A stretch of 64,000 bases of DNA from Daedaleopsis sinensis (GCA_033807695.1 CM066309.1:2170001-2234000), one strand, 5' to 3'; counted from the stretch's first letter, positions 1-14,583 are shown. The notes: generated by a model from the sequence alone, not told the origin. Translations and numbers: made by a program.

Positions 1-1204
1 AAGTTCGTCGGCTAGAGTCGCTCGGAGAGAGGCGGTTCGCGCGGGCCCCGGCGTACTGTGCAGAAGGCGTGCCCGCGGTCCCTTGTACTGAAGTGAGACA
101 CATGGCCTTAAATGAGAGGATGAAGTGTTCGCTCCGGGCCCAGTCTTCGTTTGAGATGTTCGCGCCATGGTTACCAACAAAGAGGGTACTAGCACTTAGT
201 CAAGGGTCGACCGAGTGCTCTAGTCCGCACAGGCAGCGGTCAGCGGGGGAGCGTCTGGCAGTTCAAAGCGTTTGTCAGTAACAGTGCAGTACAAGTGAGT
301 ACAAGCAAGCATTGAACCATCACTTACAGCATATGGTGGTTGGAGGTTGGCTTTCAGGGACGCATGACTCGGAAGCGGCGCGCGCCACCGTGACGGTGCT
401 GTGTACATCATGATTACATCAGCGACGCGCTTTACTGCGGCTGATATAATCAGGGCTTTGCCTTTCTGGGGTGGGTTTACAATGTCATGCTGGTAGCCAC
501 ATATCACATACAGCTCCCCAGTTATATGGCAAAATGCTTCCCCATCGACGTGAATCAAGTCTTGTCGATTATAATGAGTATGGTCATGAAGTTGACGTGA
601 CCTGGACACATCTCGATGTTTGGTCTTGTTAGGATCACAAGGCTTTGTCGTCCCAATTTGTAGTCTTAGACGCTTGTTGCACACCGCCGCCGCCACATCG
701 GATGATTACGGGCATGGCATTACTAGTACAACTGCCCTCCTCGGATCCAGTCTGCCGATGTCCTGTTCCTGTAGCCTCTGCGCACTATACTCCTCTACTC
801 AGCACCATGACTTGCCCAGCTGAGCCTGTGACGTACGTATCAATACCGAGCAAAACATAGTGCCTCGCAGGCGGACGATGCGTGTGGTACTAGTAGTCGC
901 CTTGAGAAAGGATAAAGCAGATGTATTGGCCGCAAATAAGCTCCCAGTCTTTGCATCTCACGCTACTGCTTTTTTGCTTCCTGCTATACCATAGATGGCA
1001 ATATTCAAAATAGCTTCAGCTTTGACTATTGACGCCGCTCTACCAACCAAAGCGGGGTGGCAGGGTCTGGAATCCTGTCCATCAAAGCAGTCCACCTGTG
1101 CGATGTACTTATATCTGTGAGGCATTGGCCGTACGAACTCAAGCCCTGCTCTTTGCACTTCTCTATTCTCCACATCCCCGATCATCCTGCCGAAACTTCG
1201 CACT
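1..1204. other. 5' edge, no supported gene
   Basis: No gene could be built here. A 158-codon open frame lies on the minus strand (220-696) without a recognisable domain, signal peptide or splice structure. It could be a decayed remnant or chance. The last part is presumably the promoter of the F-box-like gene that starts at 1205. Confidence 0.4.
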
Positions 1205-2897
1205 ATGCAGTATCACAATCCGACATCCTCCACCTTCCGCTGTCTCGCCATCAGCGAGCTCCTTGAAGAAATCGGATTCGATTTGTATCGCTCCCCAGAA
1301 GGAAGGAAGACTCTGGCGGGTCTAGCAAGGACATGCCGTCGGTTTCACCAGTTTTTTATCCCGGTGTTGTGGCGCAAGCTAGACTCGCTCGTACCGCTCT
1401 TGCGCCTTCTTCCTAGCGACACTTGGACAGACCGCTGTGAAATCACAGGACAGACTAACTTTGTACGTTCTCTTCGTCTTTCCCATGTCATATCTGACCG
1501 CTCTTATACTCGTACAGAGGCTGGTACTCAAGCAATTGGCGTATAAAGCCCACGATCGTCTGGATTGGACGCGATTCGACAATTACGCGTGTCACGTGCG
1601 GCAGTTCAAGTGGGACACGCCCACAGATGTCTCCATCTTCACCCTCCTAGACATCCCCGCTTTGCGAGGTGGTCGGATTCTGCTCCCGGGCCTGACGAAC
1701 TTGTTCATACAAGAAGATCGAAGCTCTTACCTCTCAAGTCTCTCGTTCCTGATCTCGCCCACCCTCACCTCGGTCGTCCTTCACGCGACCGACGACTGTT
1801 GTAATCCCGACTCGCTTCTGCGAGACATACGTGACAATTGCACCATGCTGACGACACTCCAGATCTCTGCGGACAGAAGTGTCGCGTTCAAAGGCTCCGC
1901 TGGTAACCAACTCGCGGCCTCCTTGCGAGGTCTACACAACTTGCGCACCATCTACTGCCCAACTGTAATCTCCGCGGAGTGCTTCGTTGCCCTAGGTGGT
2001 CTACCCCGTCTGGTGGAGTTGATCTTCAACGGGATCACGAAGGAGGACGCTCCATTGGTCCGACACGCTGTGCAGAATGGGCTCCCTCGTGGTTCGACGT
2101 GGTTTCCGGCCCTGACAGTGCTCGAATGGAGGATGGAGGAGATCGACGAGGACACTGCAGTGATCCTACAGTCTTTCCAGACCAGGCAGATCGACCAACT
2201 TTGGCTCCGTTGCAGAGAATCCCCGGGTACTTACGCGCTACAGAAGAGCATGAAGGCCATCGCGCGTTCGCCATATAAGGACAGTCTGCGGAACCTTCTA
2301 CTGGAGTTTATGCGAGATCCTTTGGACACGGATATCCAATACGAGACGTCGCCGCCGGAACCTCAAGAGACGTTAGAGCTGGTCTGCCTTCACTCCGTTC
2401 TAGAACCTCTTGCACTGTCGTCGCCCCAACTCGTCTCCCTCGTAGTGGACGAGATCCACTGTGCGATCACGGACGAGGTCATGCTCTGGATTGCTACCAC
2501 CTTCCCTCTGCTCCAGAGTATCTACCTCGCCAGTCCCGATGTTGTTTCTCAAGGAGCACACAACGGGTTGTCCCTCCGCGCCCTTACGACCGTCGCCAAG
2601 AAGTGTTCGCATCTCGTGAACTTTGAATTGTGCGTCGATGACATTGACATACACATTGACATGCCATCAGAGCAGACTGTCAATACAAGTGTACCTCAAT
2701 CTTCGCAATCGCCTCTCGAACACCTCGCCTTGCACACCAGATACCTATCTTGGCCCGATACAGACCAGGCATTCGGCTCGGATCCCTCGAAGAGGCTGGA
2801 TTTGCTCGCGGGTTTTATCTTGCGGCTGTTTCCAAAGGCCAGGTTCGAGGTTCGCTGCAACACCATGATGGTTGAGTCCCATTGGAACGCTGCATGA
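1205..2897 (+). CDS. F-box-like / leucine-rich-repeat type protein
   Basis: Two exons, 1205-1462 and 1518-2897, separated by a 55-nt GT-AG intron (donor gtacgt, acceptor tacag), give 545 residues. The intron restores the frame exactly, joining ...TNF to RLVLKQL. Residues about 10-55 (SELLEEIGFDLY...LARTCRRFHQFFIPVLWRKLDSL) have the layout of a degenerate basidiomycete F-box: a leucine-rich helix, then a Cys/Phe stretch, then VLWR. The rest is rich in regularly spaced leucines typical of the LRR-like C-terminal part of these proteins. Such proteins normally act as SCF ubiquitin-ligase substrate adaptors, and they form large expanded families in Agaricomycetes. The substrate is unknown. The F-box itself is weak, so adaptor function is inferred. 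Confidence 0.75.
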
Positions 2898-3322
2898 CGT
2901 TCACTGGTCCTTTGAAACCCGGGCTTCACTTGAGCTTCATCTATTGATTCACTTTGTATACCGTTCACGACCTCATCATCATGCCTTGCTGCTATGCGTA
3001 CTCTACTTCGACTTTCCATGTATCTCTACTATGCATCATGCACATATATGCGCACTTTTCATCGGTTCCAAGTGTGAAACGGATGCTGTTGTCGCATCGG
3101 GCCAGGAGATCTCGGAGGTCGGACAACCTCGAGATCGATCACAGACGTCGTCACTCGCCATGAATGACCCTCCTCCGTCTCCAGGCTTTCGCCGTCGCAC
3201 GTTCGAGGATCAACGCGTTCGCCTCCAATACAACATCTAGTCCGTACCGTCACCACCACACCCTCAGCTCTCTACGATCCAAATCCCAGGAGCATCTAAC
3301 TTGACTGCAAACCTCGGCCGCC

Positions 3323-5018
3323 ATGACTGCGATCTTCAAACTCGTCCCGACGACGCAGAAATACGACTGGGGGAAGATAGGTCTATCATCCAAAGTCGCG
3401 CAGTATGCCACGGCAGCCAAGCTACCTGGCTTTACCTTGGAGGAGAACGCGCCGTATGCCGAAGTGAGTAATGCTGTCGCTTTTCTTTCCTCGCCACTGT
3501 GCCAGATGGCCTGCGTATGCTTGGAACATACTGCACAAACGGGTCATCGCACTCTTGTTCCTCCGCCCTTCTGAGATCTGGTAGAATGCCGGGAATTCGA
3601 GGCTGGCCCTCGCCTCTCACCGCGATGCAGACTAATGGAGGCCGCTCGGGCAGCGTAGCAGCGAGCGCGAGTCCATTCCCGACGCGTATCGAGTATACTG
3701 ACCGCTCAGACCTCTCGCCCTACAGCTATGGATGGGCACTCACCACACATCGCCCTCGCGTCTGCTTGAATCGCCCACACAAGAGAAGCTCTCAGACTAC
3801 CTCGCCGCCCACCCAGAGCTCATAGGACCTCGAGTCATCGAACGATTCAGGAGTGAAGGTGCCGCGGAAGGCAACCTCCCCTTCCTCTTCAAAGTCCTCG
3901 CCATCGAGAAGGCTCTGAGCATCCAGACCCACCCCGACAAGGAGACCGCGCAGAAGCTGCACAAGGAGCGGCCGGATGTCTACAAAGGTGCGTCGGACTC
4001 CCGCCACTTCGCCCACCCCCGCACTATATGCGCTACATGCTCACCGAGGGGCGTCGTACAGATGCAAACCACAAGCCTGAGATGGCGCTCGCCTTGACAG
4101 TGTTCCAGGCGATGTGCGGATTCTTGCCCCTGGCTCGCATTGCGGACTATATAGTCGATACGCCTGAGTTCGCCGCACTCATCCCGCAGACGATCAGGGA
4201 GCAGTTCCTGTCCCTCGCGTCTTCCCCTGACACGTCGGGTCCGACGGAGAAACAGGCACTCAAGGACGTGTTCTCTGCCGTGATGACCGCGGAGCTGTCT
4301 GTGTTCCAGCCCGAGCTTGAGAAGCTCGTGGCGCGATATGAGGGTGGGGGCGCGAAGCCGTCGGAAATGGAAGTGAAGGAGCTGGTCCTTAGGCTTCACA
4401 GCCAGTTCCCTGGGGACATTGGCGTCTTCTGTGCGTTCATGCTGAACCACCTCACATTGAAGCCCGGAGAGGCGATCTTCCTCGCCGCCGGAGAGCCTCA
4501 TGCGTACGTCTCGGGAGGTCAGTCCACATACCTCATCCTGCGACAGTTGGCACAAGCTGACAATGCGGCCTCTCTACGTACACCCTAATACAGATATCGT
4601 CGAGTGCATGGCGACATCGGACAACGTCATCCGCGCAGGGCTCACCCCCAAGCTGCGCGACGTGCCGAACCTGGTCGCCGGCCTTACGTACAACGCGGCG
4701 CACGCGAGCCAGCACCTCGTCGAGCCGCGGTCATTCGACTCCGCGCCATACAGCACGCTGTACGACCCGCCAATCCCCGAGTTCTCGGTGCTGCGCGCGG
4801 TCGTGCCCGTGGGCGAGACGGAGACCCACCCGCCGCTCGACGGGCCGAGCATCGCCATCGTCACGGGCGGGAACGGCACACTCGTGTGGGGGAGTAGGGA
4901 GCAGCTGAACGTCGCAGAGGGCGATGTGGTGTTCATCGGCGCGGGGCGCGAGGTGCGGCTGGCTGCCGGGGGCCAGGAAGCCCTCGTCGTGCACCGCGCG
5001 TTTGTCGAGTCCAAGTGA
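3323..5018 (+). CDS. manA/PMI40-like: Mannose-6-phosphate isomerase, type I
   Basis: Four exons: 3323-3463, 3726-3987, 4062-4517 and 4594-5018. The three GT-AG introns are 262, 74 and 76 nt and keep frame throughout, giving 427 residues, the usual size of fungal PMI. The enzyme interconverts fructose-6-phosphate and mannose-6-phosphate in the cytosol and feeds GDP-mannose for glycosylation and cell-wall mannan. Visible signatures are YAELWMGTH near the N-terminus, the zinc-site motif QTHPDK, HKPEMALAL, and PGEAIFLAAGEPHAYVSG followed by ECMATSDNVIRAGLTPK. The start codon sits at the conserved MTAIFKLVPTTQKYDWG. The first intron is longer than the others but no alternative joins YAE to LWMG. 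Confidence 0.95.
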
Positions 5019-6820
5019 TCACCACTGGGAACCTGTGTGGAAGAGATGACACGAGAAGATATGGGTGGTGTATGATGCATGTACTACTATCACGAATCAC
5101 AGAAGTAGAAGTGATTGGCTGTAGAGCCCCGGGGTGCGTGTGTGAGACCAGTGGATTGTCTGACTACTAGCCAGACGGAAATCTCTTCATACTGAAGCTG
5201 TTCTGATACATTTCCCGCAGCATTTCCAGATCATTATAACGACGCTAGGGGCTTGAGGATTCCGAATCTCCCATGGGTACCGTCGGCCGGATTACCCGAG
5301 CGGCGCCCTCCCAATTGTCTCTTTGCATGGGTGAACAACATCACCACCCATCTGTAGAACTTCGAAACCAGTCACACGCGACCACCCCGACCACGGGCGG
5401 AGCAAGATCTTTCGCATCTGTTGTCGACAGTGGAACACCAACATCCTCACATTGATATTAATTCGATGCAAGAACGTGTCGAGTGGCAGAGTAGGGGTGC
5501 TCAGCTGCACAACACGCTGCACGATTTCTCCCCAGGCGTTCCCAATCTGCCAATCAAGGAAATTCCTCCAAATCGAGTTTATCCAATAGTTCAGGGCGTC
5601 GTACCCATGTTAGATGGTAGACTCGATGAGCACGGTCCTGCCAGTGGTCCATAGTAGTTGGATAGACGCCGGACGTTGCATTCCTGTCACGCTACTACAA
5701 GTGACAGGCCTCACCTCGCTGTCCTCCGCCATCTTCTATCTCATCGAACTGCGAGCTTGGGTCAACACTTCATCTGTTCTGGGTCAGATTCCTTACAGCT
5801 GGTGACCAACAAGGACTAGCAGGGACCAGGGTGTAATCGAGGACTCCAATCGCCGCTAGTCATCACACCGGTAGTGACTCGGACCTTCGATTCCTACGAT
5901 ATTTCCGGCACAATTACACTTGCAATTTATGCAAAGCACCAGGGCGAGGCGTGTACTTATAAAGCGCAGTACGACTACCTCCTGCCGCCCAGTGACGACA
6001 CCATTTTAGACACGCGCCAGGACACGCGATGGGGGCTCGAGATCATCGCCTCGAGAAGGCAGCGGCGGTCTTGCCGTTACGAGCGAACCGCGGTAAGCAG
6101 GGATCAACGGAGTGCGAAGATGCCCATATACGACCCGACATGCCATCGAACGCGAACATCGAGCATTCTTCCCAGACATCCACAACGGTGAGACCTCCGA
6201 CCTCGAGGCAACTCGCGGTGCCTTCTTGGGCGGTGGGCCGCCGCATGCATAATCCGGACGGACATGAGGATTGGACGAGAGAGCACGCCACCCTCTATCC
6301 AACTGTTCACTCCGTACGTCCGCCCATTGTCCGCGGGCGACGGCACGCTATCACCACCAGTCATCAGTCAACCCTGCGACTTTGACGCGCGTCCCGGACC
6401 ACGCAGTAATGTGCGCGCCGCCCCCGGGGGCATGTCGGCCTCGGGCAGCAAGAAATTGAGGCACGTACGACAGCAACTCCCGTGCCCAGCCAGGATCCCG
6501 GGACCACTGGCTTAGAAGCGGGGGCATGGGAGTTCCACCGCGCTTTCCCGAAGCGCGTCCGTCTCTGCGTCTCTCGGCCTTCTCAGCATATAATCGCCGG
6601 TGCGGTTCTAGCTGTCGGATTCTCCCTCTCCCTTCCCTCCTTGGCGCCGGGCCTCTGAGTACATTTGCTATCCAGGCCTGGGCGGTTACGTCCAAGCTCT
6701 CGTCCGCCCGTTTCTCCGCCCCGTCCCCACCCTCCGCCTTGCGCGACTCCGTCATCCTGAACCCTCTGTGCCGACCTCCGACTCCGGGAGCCAGCACGAG
6801 AGGCGCGTCGCGTCGCTCAC
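5019..6820. other. Intergenic region with weak minus-strand remnant
   Basis: No gene is supported. On the minus strand, around 5290-5770, overlapping open frames read like protein (for example YDALNYWINSIW followed by QIGNAWGEIV), but a stop and frame changes separate them and I could not place splice sites. This may be a decayed coding remnant. A TATA-like ttataaag lies near 5957, and 6550-6820 is presumably the promoter and 5' UTR of the DUF6533 gene. Confidence 0.35.
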
Positions 6821-8893
6821 ATGGCCGAGGCACTCCAGCGAGCGATATTTTTGGAGCTCTACCCAACCATCGCCAAAATACGCTATGCCGAGCGTGAGTG
6901 CTGTCTGGCATTCCGTGTAACCGCAAGGTACCAGCTGACCCACGTACGGAACAGTGGCCAGTACCATGATTATCCTCTTTGATCACCGTAAGTTGCATCT
7001 GGGTGTCGAACGCGGAGTACTATGCTGAGCCTGCTATATGGAGTGTTGACGCTGGATCAAGAAGTGAGTGCTCGAACTAGACTCGGACGATCTGCCCTTT
7101 TTGACTGACTGCGCGTGAATCTTACTCCAGGTTCGACTCATTTGGGTAAGAGCATTCGATAGACGGGCAATGTCGTTGAGCCTCATTGCACCATCAAATG
7201 CAGAGTGCACAATTGTCACTAGGGAAGATATTGTTCTTGATCGTGAGCACCTCCGAATTGTGCATCGTGACTGTCAACTGAAGGTGATCTGCCATACAGA
7301 ACCGATACTATGCGTTATGCGTCGTGGTGTACGTCCACACTCTTCGCACAATGTTTATTATACGTAAACTGACAGCGTGTATCCTTCAGGTTCAACAACT
7401 ACGGTCAATCGATCTACCTTTCTCTTTCGTGACCTTGGCTCACGTCGCTACTCAACAGTGTTGTTCAATACGACGGAACTCTCACGTTCGGTGAGTCTTT
7501 TCTTGCTTCTCATGTCGAGCTTATGCTCAATTTCCTCGGTATAGTTGTACGTCAACCAATTTGAATTTGATTGCTATAGGGCTTTCTTTGACTGAGAGCG
7601 TAGCTGCCTGCATTGGTTTCGATGGCAGGGATGGACAGGAGTAATCACATTCATCATTGCGGAACGTAAGTTACGATTGTGTCGATCTGCCCTATAGACC
7701 CACACTGAACACCTCGCGGTAGTCATCCTTCAACTACGCCTCCACGCCCTCTACTTCCGCAATAAACGAGTCCTCGCAGTCACAGCTATCGTGTGCTTAG
7801 GTGCAGCAGTTGGATCTTCGTATGTTATGGGACATGCCCTGTCGCGCATCGTAGGTGCGCAAAGTTGTGCTCTCTTGGGGAATCCAGTATGTCCGAACGT
7901 ATCGCAACTAACGTCGAACCTGTCACACAGCATTTTCTATCCAACTCCCGAACACCGGGTCAACAGTCTGTGTTCCCATCGGGCTTCCAGATGGCTTCTA
8001 CCAGTTCTGGATCCCCATGCTCATCTCGGAATGTGTGCTCTGTGGCCTCGCCCTCTACCGCGGCTTCAGGAGCTACCGTCCCGCAGAAAACCTCTTGCAG
8101 AGCGGCCGACGTATCATTGAAATTCTCGTCCGGGACTCAGTGTGGTATTTCGTCGTGTGAGTGTTCACAGATGTCCCGAGACCCCCACTGTGAAACCGAG
8201 TGCAAATTCGGGTGGCAGGCGTCCTGTGTCGCAATGGCAGCCAGAGATGCCCGGGACTTCTCTTCGTGGACTCTAAAACTGACCCAATTTTGTCTCACCA
8301 GCATCTTCGTGACGTACCTGACGAACGCAGTCATCTTCCTCACACGCGGGGTACGTCCCGTCTCCGTTCCTGTCTCCGCCCCGTCGACACCGACGTGTCG
8401 AGACCGAGACCGAGACCGACACTGACTCCCACTGTTCTCGGTCCCACAGGGCGCAGAGGTCGAGATCCCCATCGGCTTCGCCGTCGCGCTCTCGACGGTC
8501 ATGTCCAGCAGGCTGTGCCTCAACGTCCGCGGCTACATCCGCGACGAGTCCGTGTCGGACACGCTCCCCGGTCCCGCGTCCGCCGTCTACTCCCCGCGCG
8601 CGGGCAACACCCGCAACGCGTTCGTCTCCTTCCCTGGGGAGGAGTACGACGGGGACGCGGAGGTAAACGGAGACGGAGACGGGGAAGGGGACGACGGGAT
8701 GGGACAGACGAACAGCACAAGGAGCAACCCCGTGTCGAAAGTCGTGCAAGGCGGCGCCGCGCTGGGGGAGGTCGAGATGCGCGAGCTGCGGTCGATGCGC
8801 GCGGAGTCCCCGGGCCCGAGGAGTATCCTGCGAATGCCTTTCTCGATAGGCAGGCGCTCGCCGTGCTTGGACGAGGTGATCCATGTCCAGTGA
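6821..8893 (+). CDS. DUF6533-family membrane protein
   Basis: A multi-exon gene of very small exons. The exons I can place are 6821-6893, 6955-6987, 7044-7063 (20 nt), 7131-7145 (15 nt), 7204-7242, 7300-7326, one or more between 7390 and 7500, one ending at 7665, one from 7723, and further ones to the stop at 8893. Joined, they read LFDHLLTLDQEVRLIW, then KILFLINRYYALCVV, the hallmark of the basidiomycete-specific DUF6533 domain (D-x-LLTLDxEVxxIW...KxLFLxNRY). Later exons give LRLHALYFRNKRVLAV, SECVLCGLALYRGFRSYRP and SIFVTYLTNAVIFLTRG, which look like membrane helices and loops of a seven-helix arrangement. The tail is cytosolic, acidic and serine-rich. Function is unknown. The exon set between 7390 and 7665 is unresolved. 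Confidence 0.85.
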
Positions 8894-9342
8894 CAAGTAG
8901 GCTCTGGCCGTTATCGTTCCTGGTCGACGTTCCTGGTTGCTGCTACAGTGTACTCTGATCTCCAGTTCCTACGTGGCTCCCGTTGTACATTATAGCCTGT
9001 TCTTTGGTCAGTGGATATCTCTGCGTGTATCATAGCGAGCTAGTTAGTAGTAGTCTTAGATAGACGGTGTCAGCCAGCCGGCCAGTCCCTCGTTTGCTTG
9101 CCTCGTACATACCATCTGGGTTCCACACTGTCCTTCATAGAATTGGATTACCTGTCGTGCTTCTGTCTCCGAGCTGTCGTTCATACAAGATGAATGCGCC
9201 GCACCCACGATGAGCTGTTGCCTAGCAATATACAATTCGTTTGACTGCGGTGACTCCTCGTACAAGAACTCTATGTATGACGATGACCGGGGTCGCCGCC
9301 CTTCCTCCAAGGCGTCCGATTGACTTCGGTCCTAATGCGACT
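8894..9342. other. Convergent 3' intergenic spacer
   Basis: This separates the stop codons of the plus-strand DUF6533 gene and the minus-strand TPI gene. It should hold both 3' UTRs. No further coding signal is seen. Confidence 0.6.
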
Positions 9343-10530
<1,188 letters not shown>

Positions 10531-11610
10531 GGCTGTAGACGAGGACTTGTAGCTGGTGGAATTGGGTGAGTGTGTGAGGATGCGAGGGGAGCAGGAGCAA
10601 GTCGGAACTTAAGTATGGATCGATTGCGCACAAGTCTGGGCCGATCTCAGACGCGTCGATCTCTATCTAATCTTATCTCGACAAGCGTGACTGACGCGTG
10701 ACCATACGCGTTCTCCATACCGTTACTCTTAGCCTATGTGCTATCACCGGCCGCACCACTTGACCATCATACGGCGATACGCTGTACCCATCTCAAAGTC
10801 TCGGCTGCATCGGACATGATTCTGAACGGTCTTGTCACACACTTCAAACCGGCCTGCGCATCGATAGAGGCAAATCTATTGCTCGCAGCTCGACATCGAT
10901 ACATAATAGGTCGTCCGTACTAGAGAGGATATGCGTCGATCCTGCGATTGCATCGGACTCCTAGGATTGTTATTGTACGTACGTGATTAGGTAACTACGG
11001 TACAGACTAAACAAACTACCACCTTCATTTGACCCTCAGACTCAGAGTTGATAAAGTGAGTCCATCATTTCAACCACACCTTCTCTTGATGATTGAACCC
11101 CTGCTGATCCATACTAGTAGTACTAGCAAGGCTTACGGACGCACATTGAACATTGTCGCCGCCGCATACTCAGTGATCTCGTGCCGTCTCCGGACTGACC
11201 GAGTCGAAGTGTCTTATCATACACTGCATCTGACCGATGGGGCAAATGTTTGATGCCATAGGTTCTTCTTGTGTCATCCTGTGATCAACAGTCGTATGTA
11301 TTGGATGTTCTTCTCTAGCTTCGATCGGATGAACTCGGGCGACCACAATGCCATGCGGCATAGCCGACTCATTTCTTCAGGACGCGCTCGCATTGCGCTA
11401 TGACGCTAGCAGTGCTAGCAGAAACGCGAGCGAGGCGGAGGGAGCTCGACCGAGATCACCCTGATCACCGCCGTTCTCTATGCTGCCCCTTGCGAATGGT
11501 CATAGGAGCAGAGTCAGCGATAGCCATACGAAATGCTCGTAGCGCCCCGCCATTTGCTCGAGACCCTTATAAGCTTCACCTTCGCCCTTCAAAATTCAAC
11601 TCACCACATC
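10531..11610. promoter_or_regulatory. Divergent promoter region TPI / P450
   Basis: About 1.08 kb between the two divergently transcribed start codons. A TATA-like cttataa lies at about 11566-11572, roughly 40 bp before the P450 start, which supports the ATG at 11611 over an in-frame one at 11533. No other gene is seen. Confidence 0.5.
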
Positions 11611-14014
11611 ATGGGCCTTCACATCACGGATCACTTATCCCCCACTCTCACACTTATGTCCGAGTCGTCCAAATTTGTCGTGTTGCCTGTGGTGGCAATT
11701 TTGGCCTTCGCTTTCCTCAGGTCGCGGGGGAAGCGCACTAGTGCACTGCCTCCTGGGCCTAAACCACTCCCAATCATAGGCAATGCGTTCGACCTGGTCA
11801 CCAAGGAGCTCTGGGTGAAGGCGTCTGGATGGGCGAAGACATACGGTTCGTCTCTGTCATACCTGCTGTCGCTCCAACAGACCTCATGCATACGTACGGC
11901 CATAGGCGATGTTGTGTACGTGCACGCCTTCGGGCAGGGACTGCTGTTTGTCAACTCGTACGAGGCCGCATTCGATCTCATGGAGAAGAAAGGCTCGATA
12001 TACTCCGACAAGCCACATCTCGTCATGGCAGGAGAGCTGTAAGTTAGCCGCATTCTGGGATTGCTGCTGCCTGGCTAACAAGAATATACTTCAGGTGTGG
12101 TTGTGAGAACATGGCGAGTCTCATCGCCTCTACCAGAGTCTCCTTACTGACCTGTAAAGCTATAATAGGTGGCGTTCACCCGCTACGGAGACCAATCCAG
12201 GCGTCAACGACGGCTCATGACGAAGGCCCTTGGACCCCAGGCCATCCCAACCTACCATCCTCTTCTGGAAATCGAGACACACGCTCTGCTGAAGCGAGTC
12301 ATGGACGAGCCCAAGAAGTTTCAAGAACATACACGGAGGTTGGTGAACACTATCAACCATGTCCTAGTGCTTCAATATGTTGATATGCGGCGGAATGGAT
12401 ACAGGTACGCAGGCGGCCTGACCCTCCTCGTCGTCTATGGCTACCAGGTAACATCGACCGATGACCCAATGATCAACCTGGCGGAGGAGTGTGTGGACAT
12501 CCTGACAAACCACATTGGCGAGGGCCTTGGACTCTGGCTGGTGGACATCTTCCCGTCCTGTGAGTCGTCATCCGCTCTCGGGTGCATTCTATACGTCATT
12601 GATACACACTGACTGCTACTCAGTGAAGTATCTGCCCGCATGGTTCCCAGGCGCTGGGTTCAAACGCAAAGGCAAGGCGTGGAAGGCTAAAATGGTGGAA
12701 CTAGTGGACAAGCCGTACGAACTTGTCAAGGCCCGCATGGTGCGTGAAACGTCTCTCCTCTCCTCAGCCATTCTTCCCCCACTTAATCGGGACCGTCTCC
12801 GGCTCCAACAATATGCATGGTACCACAGAGCGAAGGGACTGCCACTCCCTGTTTCTGCACTAAGCTGCTCGAGCAGACGTTCGAGGAGGATGCGGACACG
12901 GAGAAGAAAGCGCAGCAAGACTTCGACATCAGGTGGACCGCGAACTCAATGTATGCTGGTGAGTCATCTGGCCCGTTTGTCCTGCAACGGTGTCGCTCAC
13001 ACACTACGTCCCTTCTAGCAAGCATAGACACGGTAAGGCTATGTGTCTACGATAGATCCGTCAAGCTCACCGGTTCTGACCCCTTACACCATACACGTAG
13101 ACCATAACCGTCCTCGCCCACTTCTTCCTCATGATGTTGCTCCATCCGGAGGTACAGAAGAAGGCGCAAGCAGAGATCGACGCTACTGTGGGCACCGACC
13201 GGCTGCCAACTTTTTCCGATAGGCCTTCGCTGCCATACGTCGACGCGATCATGAGTGAGGTCCTGCGCTGGGGAGCCGCGGTACCTCTCGGTACGTATTT
13301 CCTTCCGCTCCTTCCATTTGTGCAGTTATAGATTTCCAGTGCCCTCAGGCCTTGGACACCGTCTCATGGAGGACGACGTGTACAAAGGAATGTACATCCC
13401 CGGCGGCACGTTCATCATGGGCAACGTCTGGTGAGTGTGTGATTTTACCGATACTTGGACCTTCATCCGGAAGCCCCACATCAGCGACTGTTAACCTTGC
13501 TTTTGTCCTTGCTTTTGTAGGAACATGTGCCGCAACCCTGAGGTGTTCCCCGACCCTGATGCCTTCATCCCCGAGCGATATATGGAAAGCGTTGACGACA
13601 CAACCGCACACAAGCGTGACCCTCGAAACGCTGTCTTTGGGTTTGGCAGGAGGTGAGACATCATGTGGTGTCGGACATGCCATCGCTATATCCGAAACCG
13701 AACCGCTCACGTAGCCCCCAGACGCTGCCCGGGTGCGCACCTCGTTGAGTCTTCGCTGTGGATCGTCATCGTGTCTTTCCTCGCGGCGTTCGACATCAAG
13801 AAGTCAGTCGACAGCGAGGGCAAAATCGTCGAACCCAGCGTCGTTTTCGACAACCCCCTCTTCCGGTATGATATCTCTTCATTGTGCATACACCAGTGCC
13901 GTTGAACACTTCTCTCCCTGGACCCTCAGCACTCCGAATCCGTTCCCATGCGATATCCAGCCCCGATCTGCGCGTTCTGCCGAACTCATTGGACAGGATG
14001 CCAACAGTACTTAA
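11611..14014 (+). CDS. Cytochrome P450 monooxygenase
   Basis: A many-exon gene starting at 11611 (MGLHITDHL...), with exon 1 to 11845, exon 2 from 11906, exon 3 12095-12113 and exon 4 from 12169. The final exon ends ...DANST at 14014. A hydrophobic N-terminal anchor (about residues 18-36) is followed by the proline hinge [14 protein letters not shown]. The core shows the C-helix region [12 protein letters not shown], an I-helix reading AASIDT where families usually have AGxDT, the K-helix ExxR as SEVLRWG, the PERY box, and an intact haem-binding loop [13 protein letters not shown] with the thiolate Cys. The expected product is an ER-bound P450 using CPR electrons. The substrate and CYP family cannot be read from sequence. 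Alanine replaces a usual I-helix glycine, but overall it looks functional. One intron has a GC donor. Confidence 0.9.
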
Positions 14015-14583
14015 CGTACTACGCTCTTTCACAAGTTATAAGCTATAGTAATGTTATATAATACCCACCCCTCACAAGATATCATTCACCCTCATGACTG
14101 AACTTGCACACATCGTAGTTGTAATAGCACCGAGGCCGGACGTCAGACAATTCTAACAATACACGAGTCCCGTTAATTTGGTATTGATACGATACAGAGT
14201 CCTCGTACATTCCATCCCAACCGTTCCGCCCCATTTCGTTCAGGCCCCTCGCACCTTTTATATTCGTGGCTCTATCTTTACAGGTATTTTTCCATCTATG
14301 TTGGTTAGGCAATGATGCAACCGTTGCAGTGTACGGATCGCGAGCGATACACTTCGCGCAAGGCGTGCCTCGCACCCTCTTCCGTTCCGTCACTCTATCA
14401 CTGTCAACTTAATACGGGACACCGGAGTGGCAGATAGCTGATGGGGATTAGGCGATCAAATGCATATTACAACGGGCCCGGGGTAGATCCTGTAGGATAC
14501 AAAGAGCAACAGAGCACTGCGACGAATCTCGTAGCAAAAGAGAGCGTATAAACCAGTCTTTCCAAGTCCTTAGGCTTTAAGAT
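14015..14583. other. Convergent 3' intergenic spacer
   Basis: Between the P450 stop and the minus-strand DUF6697-like stop. It is AT-richer with no coding signal and presumably contains both 3' UTRs. Confidence 0.55.

Noticed and set aside
220..696. 158-codon minus-strand ORF
   Set aside because: No recognisable domain, no splice partner and no promoter; kept only as a remark in the edge region.
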